NCBI GenBank assembly: GCA_965644315.1 | Contig: CBFFRQ010000122.1 | Location: forward strand, 1-43,361 | Direction of reading: 5' to 3' | From: Caecitellus pseudoparvulus | Lineage: Eukaryota; Bigyra: Bicosoecida | DNA: 43,361 nt | Part shown: positions 32,018 through 42,900 of the stretch, in pieces | Layout of the letters: the number at the start of each line of letters is the position of its first letter | Numbering within the stretch: the first letter of the stretch is position 1 | Program-made: the position numbers and the translations under genes | The notes under the pieces: generated by a model | The model's input: the letters and a program-made list of their open reading frames with translations, nothing else | What the model was told of the DNA's origin: nothing | Databases searched by the model: none

Positions 32018-33847
32018 ATGGCCCGCTTGGCGCAAAGCCGGCCGTGCTCGAGCGCACGGGTCAGACAATGGCAACGCCAGAGCATGCTGTTTGCCACAGC
32101 AGCGCTGGCTCTGTGCGCAGCTGCACAACTGGCCGACGTGCATGGTATCGAGACACCAATGTGGAGATACGGAGCGGGAAAATCTGTACGAAGCGGGCAA
32201 GGTGAGTTGTATTTCGTGGCCTAGCAAGCTCTCGTGCAAACTGCGGAAATTGCTTCAACCCCCAGCACGCCTCCCCCTTTGCGAGACAGGAACAGCAGGA
32301 GATGCCTTGAACTCTCAGGTATGTCGAAACCGCATGTGAAGAATGGCGCCCAGTTGCTCAGGCAAGATTGCGATGGCTGTTGTGTCACACCCCGCGAACC
32401 CATCCGCAGAGCCTGGCACTGACCTACGCTGCAGCAGCTGGCCAAGCTACATTGGAGCGAGCAGTCCAGGGCCTGCCCATCCATGTGCGCGAAGCCCTTG
32501 CGGACCACTTGCAAGGCTTCGATACCCCGACGCGCGGCCCCAGGCTTGCCTGGTCCAGCCTAGACAGTCCACATTCTACAGGAAAGAGTGCTGATGAGAT
32601 CCCCGGCGCCGAGCTACCCTCCCTTTCCCGCCTCGCCCCCGCTGATGTGCACGCCCGCGCTGCAGAGCTGTTTGACCGGGGCTACCGACAACGCGCAGTG
32701 CAGGAGCTGTGCATGCCTGGCAGTGTCCGCGTAGCTGCCGGCGCAGGCGCCGCCACAGCAGGGCTGCCGCCACGGCGAGTGAGACAAGCCGCCACTGTGC
32801 TGCAAGTGTGTGGTTTCGTGGTTCTACAGGGCGCCATGCCGGCGAACTTGATCCGCGCTTTGAAGGAGGATAACGACGAGCGATTCTGGGCGTTCTACAA
32901 CGCCTCCATCGCCCCTGACGCCAGTCTACGCAGTGCAGCCTCCCACGAAAGTGACTCCTTCGCAATTCGCTCCAGGGGGCGGTTCGAGTACAAACTGCAC
33001 CGCACAGGCGCTTTTGCAGCCCCAGAACTGCTGGAGAACCACGCTGTACTGCCTGTGCTTGCGGCAGGTATGCGTTCACTGGATTTTCAACTGGACACAT
33101 TCTCCTGCGTCACAAGCCTACCAGGCTCTCCCTCCCAGCACTGGCACTCGGACGCAGGGACACTGTTTCAGACACACAGCACGAACGGACTCCCGAGTCG
33201 GCTGCGGGCGGCTCGCCTGGCGGCTGCTCAGCGTCTAGGGGTGCTGAGCACTCCCGCAGACCACGCAAGAGCCAACACGCACCCGACGTTTGGCTACTTC
33301 GATGCCTCGCCGCACCTCCCTCCACATGGCATTGTGGCGTTCACGCCCCTCATAAATGTCACACAGGCGCACGGGCCGACCGTATTCCGCGCTGGCACAC
33401 ACTTGGCTTGCCCCGATGACCACTTGCGCGACCTTGAAGTGGACGGGGTGGTGCTGGACACCTGCCCGGAACACGCCACACACACGCTGCACGCGACAGC
33501 TCAACCAGGAGACGTGATTCTCTTTGACTTCCGCGTCTCACACAGGGGCGGGGCAAACACCCACCCCCACGACATTCGACCGATGCTCTACCAAACTTTC
33601 CTCATGGTGCGTGCCTGAAATTTGCGCTCTGAGTAGTAAGACCAGTGTCTGTGCATTAGCACACCCCTCTCGCTTCCTGCACCCATCCGCGCAGCCATGG
33701 TACCACGACAAGGTGAACTTTCACCAGCGACAAACCTCATCATTCGATGGGCATCCTCCGTTCCTTCGCAAGCTCCTGACCCGCCTTGACGCAGACGCCT
33801 TTTCAAGTTGGGTGCACGACACCGCCGCAGGCATAGGAGGTGCTTGA
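32018..33847 (+). CDS. Secreted/ER 2-oxoglutarate Fe(II) dioxygenase, phytanoyl-CoA hydroxylase-like
   Basis: Exons 32018-32201, 32266-32318, 32410-33606 and 33695-33847 (introns 64, 91 and 88 nt) give 528 residues. A basic start followed by MLFATAALALCAAAQLADVH looks like a signal sequence or anchor. The catalytic part begins near residue 200 with VLQVCGFVVLQGAMPANLI. The iron ligands fit the HxD...H pattern: QHWHSDAGTLFQ (about residue 325) and DFRVSHRGGANTHPHD (about 455), then IRPMLYQTF, whose Arg would bind 2-oxoglutarate. HGIVAFTPLINVTQAHGPTV with FRAGTH is the usual core strand pair. The last exon gives PWYHDKVNF, matching how PhyH-like proteins often continue. The substrate is unknown. 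GC content is lower than in the preceding LRR gene. Confidence 0.85.
32242..32253 (+). promoter_or_regulatory. TGCGGAAATT-like element, oxygenase intron 1
   Basis: TGCGGAAATTGC inside intron 32202-32265, about 225 bp after the ATG. Confidence 0.4.
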
Positions 33848-33946
33848 TCTCAAGCAGGTTGCCATTCGTGTGGCCGCCCCTGTTCAGCCAGACCAGCCCA
33901 ATCTGTGCATCGAGTGCATTAAGAAGCTACACACTCCGCACAACAG
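33848..33946. other. Convergent spacer, oxygenase / giant surface-protein gene
   Basis: Only 99 bp separate the two stop codons, so both 3' ends must lie here or overlap. No AATAAA-type signal is visible. Confidence 0.4.
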
Positions 33947-36900
33947 CTACAAAGCTACACACAGCACCCCGCGGACATCCTCCACGACACAGGAGGCGTC
34001 CTGTGCTGCATCGCACAGGGCTCGGGCGCCATCCGACGTGATCCAGGCGCCCCACGTCCCAGCTCCATTCTGGGCCCGCACACTCACGAAGAGCGTGCCG
34101 CCAGATGGCCAGGTGAAGCCATCGTCAGCTTGGTCTGGTCCAGTCACCAGCTCACTGGCTTCGAGAGAGTCGCCCACGAGCCTGCAAGGCATGATGTCAT
34201 CTCGCCCGGCGTCAGAGCCGGTGCTGCCAATGCACCACTCGTACTGCACGATGCCAGACTCTGCATCGGCTGCTGGGGTCCATGAGGCTTGAAACACTGC
34301 CCCAGGACTGCCCAGGATGCAGTCCGCATCCACGTCGCCGCCGTCACGCACTTCCACTTCGTCGCTCCAGGTGGGCGCCGTGCCGTCCAGCAAGACGGGC
34401 TGCCCCAGCACGAGCTGCTGCGACCCCGCACCATTGGCCACCTGGGCGACAGGGAAGAGGCGGTCGGCATGGCCCCATGGCACAGGTGGCACGGCGAGTG
34501 TGAGTGTGTTGGGGCTGGGGGCCAAGGCAAGCGTTGCGGGGACGCTCAGAGGGTGGGGTGTGGCGCTGGATGCGCAGGAGCACAGGCCACCCTGCAAGGC
34601 GAGCACGGCGCCCGAGTCAAGTGCTTTGCTTGAGGCTTGGGATATGGCGGACAGAGTGCAGGACTCGTCCACCAGCCCTGAGCCAATGCGAAGCGGGTCC
34701 GAGCTCAGCTGCACTGGGTCTGAGCCGTTCCACTGGCCAGGAACGACAAGCACAGACAGGGCGGCGCTGGCCAGTCCTGACTGGGCATCTCCCAGATCCT
34801 CCAAGCGCAGTACCAGCCCGGCCTGCACAGACTCCACGGTCATGAAGGACGCAAGCTCCAAATCAGACATGGTCTGCACAGCGCAGGCGGCTGCGGCGGC
34901 CTCCGCCCGCGAGGAGCCGGGAGCTGGCAGCAGTGCGTGGCCGCCTCGTGGCATGAAGATGCGTGGTGTCAAGGCAGGCGCCGTCACATCCAGCACGCCA
35001 AGAGGGGCAATGACTGCCGTGGACAGGCCCGCGAAGTTTGTGGCAACAGCTGTGAGCCATAGCGAGTCGCCGCCCTCCAGTGCGCTGGAGTTCAAGGCCA
35101 CTTGGGCCAGGCGGCCGCTCTCCACCTGGCCAAGGTCAGTCCATGAGGTACTGGATCGCACGGCGTCCCAGCTGCCCACTTCCCGCATGTGTGGCATGGC
35201 TTGAGACCCCAGAGCCGTGGCACCCACTGTGAGCGTGAGGGAGCTAAAGCCGGCACCCGCATCAGCCCAGTTCGCCAGGGACACCTCCACGTGGCTCATG
35301 GGCACGATGAACGGCAGATCACTGCCGGCTTGCGCCACCGCCTCTGCAAGCTGGTCAGCTGTGATGTGGGCTGCACTTCCAGCAGGCAGAGCCGAGGCCT
35401 GCAGCTTGCGGGGCGCACAGGCGCTCGCGGCGAGCGAAGACACGCGGAAGGTGCGGGTCCACGGCAGAGCTTCCTGTAGCGCGGCAGCTGGTACGGAGGC
35501 GGCGGTGGTGGTGCCGCATGTTTGCGCATCTGGGAGCAGGGCCAGTGTGCCAGGCAGTGGGTGTGAGCGCACGAGGCGCACAGTGGGGGAAGACAGCTGC
35601 AGGAGCCCGCCGCCCGTCTTGCTCACCGCGACTTGCACTCGGAAGCCTTGTGCAGCTGCCAAAGCGGCGTCCAGAGACACGCTCTGCAGCAGTCCTTCCG
35701 AGGCGGAAGCCACCTGTAGCAGTTCGTGCGATGCCACGGACCCTTGAGCCGCCAATTCTTCTCCCACAGGTGACACAGCGAGCAGCGTCCATGCCATGCC
35801 TTGCAGCGGCACAGACACAGCCGAAACCAGTGGTAGGCGGAAGGCAATGTCCCGTGAGCCACCCTGCACCCAACGCTGCACTGGAGGCGCCCAGGTAGCA
35901 CTGACGACCGGCACTGGGATGGACGGCGCACCAGGCTGTGGGGATTGGTCTCGCACACGTGCATCATCGCCGTCCACGACGAGCAGGGGCGACGTGTACA
36001 CTGACTGCTGCCCGGCACCGTTCACTGCTCGCATGAGCAACACAGTCACGCGTCCGGCCAAGGCTGAGGCTGGCAGGGTCACAAACGTGGCATCCGCGTT
36101 GAGCTGCACGAAGTCGGTCTCGCCAGCAGCGTGCCACTGCGGGAAGGAGAAGCTCCCACTCTTGCACGAGCCATCTGACAACGGACCGTGGATGAGCGCA
36201 ACTTCGTGCACGGCGATGCCACTGATGTCGTCCATGGGCACTGGCAGGCGCAAGGATAAGCCTGCGCTTGAATCCCCAACCACGAGGTGACTCTGCAGCT
36301 GTGCTCCGCATGACGCGTTCGAGTCCTTGCTGGCCAGGTCAGGCGACAGCGCAGCAGCCACAACCCGGTCCATCCCACCCACTGCAGCCTCAGCAAGTGC
36401 CACAGCCTCGGCAGCCAAACCCGCATGCAGCGAAGCTGTGCCGAACCAAGCACCATCCAACATCGCCACGGCGCCGGACCAGGCTGGCGGAGACCACGGC
36501 GCATCCATGAACACAGGCAGGGAAGCGCCCACAGCACGGCGGCCATCCTCAGTCTGCGCCTGCACGCTCAACACTACAGCCATGCCGTGTTGCAGCTCCA
36601 GGCCTGCAAACGAAGCGGCACCTCGAGTCACGTACACGCCTGGACTGGGGTTGGAGGTGTTCCAAGTTGCTGCGTCCAGGGGAATGCCTTCACCAAGTGC
36701 CTCTGACGTGGCGCCTGCAATGTGGCCCAGCGTGGCGAATGCTGACTGCAGGGGCGAGCTGGAGGTGACAGTCCAAGTGAATCGCACGTGCGTCACATCA
36801 GCGCTGAAGCGCATGCTCTGCTGTGCAGCATCCACAGCCTCCACGGCAACGCCAGCTTCCTCTGCTGCCACCTGCACGACGCCGCTGCGGCCTTCTGATA

Positions 36901-39900
36901 CGCTGCCAGCCGCATTGGCGCTGTGGACCACAACTTCGTATCGCGTGCCTGGCGCAAGCGGTTTGCTGAGGCACAGCTCGTCGCCTGAACAGGCCAAGCT
37001 CCAACGGGCACTCGTTGCAGAGCCCACACTGCGCAGCGGCGCCAGCCACTGTGACGCCTGCACGTCCCACAAGCCCACAGAGTGGCTCAGGGCAGTGGAC
37101 GCTGTCACTGCCTCAGCGTCAAACACAAGCCAGCAGCCCCACACTCTCTGAGTGCCAGCGCTCCAGGCTTCGCTGGGCAAGCCAGCCACACCTCCAAGCC
37201 GAGCGGCACACTGCGCTCCCGTGCGAACAGCAATGTTGGCCGGCCCAGCACCTGCGATGACGAAGCCGCTTGTTGCCGTGTCTGTCACCAGCCCCGCACT
37301 GCTCACCAGTCGCAGCAAGCCGTACACCCACCCAGACGTGCCGCTGGGCAGTGCCGCCGAGCAGTTCCCGGCGCTAGCGCCCACCTCAGCATTCGCATCA
37401 GAGAGGGGCACAATGTCAGCTGCTCCAGGCGTGCTGCCCCAGCCACACTGCACTTGCACGATGTCGCTCTCGGCATCTCGTGCCCGCAGCCAAGCCATGG
37501 TTGCGGTGCCACCAGCCACGAGCTGCGCATCTGCCGTGGCAGACACACGCTGTGCAAGTGCACCTGGCGCCAGCCCCGCCACGTCCCACACCGCCTGCAC
37601 CTTGGGTGGAGTGGCGTCCACAGCGGGAGCAATCACGGCAATGCTGGAAACGCGACCAGCGGAGTTTCCAAGTGCAACTCCAGAATAGCCACGCTGGCCG
37701 TGCTGCAGGGCTCCGAGCCCAGGCACAAGGAGGGGAATGCTGCTCACGTCTGCGCCAGGGGCCAAGACCACCGCGGAGCCGTCTGCCCGCAGCACCTGCT
37801 GCCCGCCAAGACTGGAGCCCATGGCGTGCAGCATGATCGCAAGGGCCGCTTGGCTGTCAGAGGCAGCTGACACGTTCAGTGCCAGGGCTGGGCTGACGCC
37901 ACGCCCAGGCACAGAGCAGGGCAAGCAGAGACTGAGGGAGTCCCCTGTGCCGGCCTTGAAGGTGCCTGCTGGACAAGGCGTGCAGCTGCCGCTGTGGCTG
38001 AAGGTGCCTGGAGCACACGTCCCAGGCGCAGTGGGCGGAGACGGCACGCTTGTGCCAGCGCTGCAAGCACCAGCACACGGCTCGCAAGCACCCGTCACGG
38101 CATTCAGCTCGTACCCTGTCTCGCACACACACATGCCTCCACCTGCGGTGAAGTCGGGGACAAACACAGCATGCTCCTGAACACATCCGCACGTTGTGCG
38201 GTCAGAGCTCACAGGGACGATGCCGAGCAGCGCACTCTGCAGGCGGATGTCATGAGCCACGTCAGGCGCGCTGTTGTCACAGACGATGCCGTCAGACGAC
38301 ACCTCCGTCACGAAGCCAGCCACGTTTGTGGCCCACACTGTGGCGAATACAGCCTGGCCTGGCTGCAGTGCCAGCTTGCGAGCTTGTGCGAAGGTGCGGC
38401 GCCCGACCGAGCTGCGAGGCACGATGCCACACTGCCCAGCGGCGCCCCCCGCACACCACTCGTACTTGCTCACGCCTGCCGCGTCGAAGAAGTCACCCCA
38501 TGACGCCTGCACAAGGGAGCAGTCAGGCGTGAACGCATCATCCACTCCTGGGTGCGGCGAGTCCCACACCGTGCCACCCGTGGGACCGCTCGTGATGACG
38601 GCGGCGCCGTTCGAGTGCACCGTGGTGCTCAGCCCCGCAGCGTTCACAGCCGTCACAGAGCACGTGTAGCGCTGCTGATTGAGCAATTCACTGCCTGGGG
38701 GGAAGGTGAAGGTGTGTGTGGTGGGGCTGGAGACTGGGACGTGCGCTGGCCCAGCGGCAGCTGCGCCATCGCTGGAGCCCAGCTTCAGCACGATGGAGTA
38801 GTGCGCGATGGGGGACACGTCATCCCGGAAGCCGCTCCAGGAGCAGGCATATGCAGTGTCGGTGCTCGTGAAGGTCAAGTCACTGCTCTCGCCGTCCCAA
38901 ACACTGCCTGGGAGAGGCGGCGTGATGTCAGGGATGACGACCCTGGACACAGTCGTGCTGGCGTGCCCAGCCGCGTTCAGCCCCACGAGGGAGAGGTGGT
39001 ACTCCTGCCCTTGAACCAGTTCCAAACCTGTGAAGGTCACGTTGCGCGAGTGATACCGATCTTCGAACACGCGCACTTGCTGGCCATACGGCCGCGTTCC
39101 AAGCGCAGCTGTGTAGGTTGTCAAGGCTGCGTCTGACTCGGCATCTCCAAAGGCGCCCCACGTCGCGGCCACAGTGTTCAGTGACGCCACATACAGGACT
39201 TCAGGCAGCCCTGAAGCAGCCAAGTTGATGGCGTGGGAGATGGAAACGTTGGAGGGCGCAGATGCCGTCACATCAGGCGTGAAGTGCGCATGGTGCACAC
39301 GAGTGGCCGTGCCAGCGCGAGCAACCACGGTCGCAGTGTACTGTGTCCCAGGCGTGAGGGTCAGGCCGTACACGCTGGCATGCGTGGCTGTGCCCACGTC
39401 GGTCAGCGCCTTCACATCCCCCACCCCAGCAGCAGTGCCCAGGGCCCACTGGAAGGTGAAGTGCGGCACAGCTGTGCCATTCTCAGTGTCCCCCGTGCTG
39501 GTCCAGGTCTCCCCAGGTGGCGCCAGGGTGTTGGACAGCACGCTCCACTCAACTTCCAAGTGCTTGTCCGAGCTGGTGTACGTGGCCAGCACAGGGGAAG
39601 GCTCCGGCTCCACAAGCACGCCTCGTCCATCCACCTGCACTGCGCCGGTGCTGTCCACTACCACGCCTGCCGCAGGGGCCACAGAGCTCAGCCCCGCGCC
39701 GTTCGTCATGCGCACCCTGACGTAGTACTTCTCCGCGTTCACAAGCGCAGCAGGGACAGTGCAGGAGGTCGCGAGGCCGACGCTGCTGAATGGCGCCACG
39801 TCACAAGTGTCTGCACTGGTCCCAACACAGCAGGCAAAGGAAGTCAGCCCTGACTCCTCATCCACCCACGCGCTGAAGGCCGGCGCCGCCGTCCACTGCC

Positions 39901-42900
39901 AGCTGGCGCTGACGTTGTCCTTGTGGCTTTGGTACGGCGCATCCACGAACGTAGTGAGGGTGTTCCACACTGGTCCTGCCACAGGCGGGCTCGTGTCTAC
40001 CATCACACCATCCGACTCTAGCAGGGCAGAAGGGTTGCCGACGTTGTTCACCGCCCGTATCTGCAGGCAGTACCGAAGGCCACTAGTGAGGTCCAGGCCA
40101 GTCGCATGCAAGGTGGTCACCGTCGCCCCTGGCACGTCGGTCCAGTCCCGCACATCCCGGCTGCCCACGTCGCCGTTATCGCACCAACGCACAGCGTACT
40201 GGTACTTCGCCACCGCCCCCACATCTTCCACAAAGGCATCCCAGCTCCCACGCATCTCACTTGCCGAGGCAGTGAAGGCGGCTTCACCCGTCACGCCAGG
40301 CACGGCGTCTCGTACAGCCCCACCTGGAGCAGGCTCCGGAGCAGTGCCGTCGAACACCACGCCATCTGAGGCGACATCCACGAACAGGCCATTGGACGCC
40401 ACAGCACGGACCACAACGTAGTACGTCGTGCCATGGGCTGGCACGATAGCAGCGGGGTTCGTCTTGGCAGTCGTGTTGGAGCTCACGTACGTCAGCGACA
40501 ACACATCAAGCGGATGGGCAGACAGGTCTGGACCTGGTCCAGGCGCTGAGCTGGAGATGCCCCACAGGTACGACACAATGGAGGCCTGGCCTGCGTCGAA
40601 GCCGCCCCAGACAGCCTCCAGAATGGGCTGAGCATGCCCATCTTGGTCAGCATCCAGGTCGCGCGTGGCGTCCACATCGTTCACGTACGCGGCAGCAGCT
40701 GATGGGCGGCTGGTCTCGATGTCAAGCGGCACGGGCTCGGACAGGCCCGTGTTCCCTGCACGGTCCAAGCACCTGGCACGCATGTGCACCTTGGTGGCAT
40801 CGGGGAGTGGCGAGGCGAAGGCTACCGTGAACGTCTGGCGCAGCACGAGCAGGCCATGGAGGCTGAACCTACTCACCTCTGGCTGTGCCACAGTGAAGGA
40901 CGAGTGAGCAGTGGGGGACTCATCAGTCCCAGCGGCCACTCGGCAGGCAGAGAAGCCCGCATCCGTGTCAGCGAAGGTGATGGCGACTCGCATGGATGTC
41001 GCACTCGCCACGGACTGCACAGCGTGCTGGGTGGCGTTGAAGCTGTCAGGTTTGCCCAACAAGGCGGGAATGCCGTAGCCAGCCCAAGCTGACCCCGGTG
41101 CTGCCAGGACAGAGAAGGACACGTCCGGCAAGGCTGTGTCCACCAGGATGCCGTCGGACAGTCCAGTCGTTTTCAGCCCAGCCGCATTCGTGGCTGTCAC
41201 GGACGCGTACACATACGTGCCACTGCGGACAGCGACGGGCACCGTGAACGTGTGTTCCCGCGCCAGACCCACGTTCATGGTGGCGGCGATGTTGTCCACA
41301 GGCCGCCCCAGCACCGAGCCAAGACCAACTTCGTACTTCACCAGCGGCGACACGTCTTCTGTGAACTCTGACCAGTGCACAGTGAAGGTGGTCGTGCTGG
41401 AGGTGAAGTCCAGGTCGTTCGTGGCGCCGTCTCCTCCGATGTCAGCGGGTGTCAGCGAGCCAGCCTGCGGCCCATCGCGAGGCTTCTGCAGCGTGGGTGG
41501 CGTGGCGTCGAAGGTGACGCCATCTGAGCTCGAGACACGGAACAGCCCCGCCTTGTTCGTGGCCTTCATGTGCACGAAGTACTGCTGGCCGTGGGTCATG
41601 GTGTCCTGCGGCAGGCTGTGCACGCCAAACGGCTCCGCGTCCCGCCACTGCCCCAGCGGCACGCCTGTGTCCAGAGGGTTGCACGTGCTGGCGTCTGCCG
41701 TGCCCACCGTGCGGCAGAACTGGTATGCGAGGAGACCACCTTCGGTGCTTTCGCCGTCTTGGAAGCCGTTCCACTGCCAGGACGGCACGTTCACGCTGGT
41801 GTAGTCGATGTCTGCTGTGTCGTCCTGGATGTTGAACTGGTACGTTGCGATGTCCACCTCACGCACACCGCCTCGGGGGCTCGCAGTTGGGGCGTCAGGA
41901 AGCAGCACAGGTGGCGTCACATCCACTGTGAAGGGCTGGGAGCACACCGCTGCTGCGTTGCCTTCCACTGTGCGTGTGTCCAGCACCCACTTGTACTGCA
42001 CGCCCTGCGTCAGTGCCAGAGACCGAGGCATCTGCATGATGAGCGGATTGGGCTGGCCCAGGCGCTCGAAGCCCAGCGTCGGGGCCTGCTTGGCAACTTC
42101 AGTGCGCGCCCTCTGCACGACCAGTGGCGCCAGCTGCGTCACCCACACACTGCGAGGGTTGGCTCGAGCTGGCAGCGTGTCTTGCAGCGCAGCACTGGCT
42201 GCCGTGACGGCGTGGACACAGGAGTACGTCGGCATGCGCACACCTGCCGCGGCGAGGCTGGTGTCCAGAGCCCACGTCACGCTGACGTAGTGCCCTGGAG
42301 GGCATTGCTGTGGCGGACGGGTGCACACAGCCCGTCGAGGCGTGGAGCAGTCCATGGCAGTCAGGCGAGGCGCAGCCGTCGCGCTGGCCTGCATGGCAGC
42401 ACAGTCCAGATCTGGCACCGCGTTCGGGTCTGCCGTCCACGGCCAGCGTGAAGCTGCTTGGGCGGCAGTGCCGAGCTGGTGCGGGCTGAACTTGCTCACC
42501 CAAGTGCCCCGCTCCACGCGATCTGACAGCCCTGTCCAGCAAGGTGAGATGTCAGTTGGGCACAGCGCCGCGAGGGCGTGCAGCACAGCCTGAGATGGCA
42601 CGGGGAGCGCGACGCCTCCGCCGAGCGCACACTGCACGTCGGCGACGTCTCCTTCGGTTGTAGCAGCACTGGTGAATGCACAGGCCATCTCACCTGCGCT
42701 GAGAGTCACCAAGATGTGCCCCGCTGGACACCCGAAGACAGGCGCCTCACACATGGCCGGGAAGTTTGCACTGACAGAGGACTGGAAGTCCACCACGCCA
42801 TCGGTTGCGTGCAGTGTCATGCCTGCTGTGCTGGCTGAGTTGGCCGCGTTGGAGGCAGCAGTGGCGTCACGCCATCGCACCAGCCAAGCTCCCGCTGGGG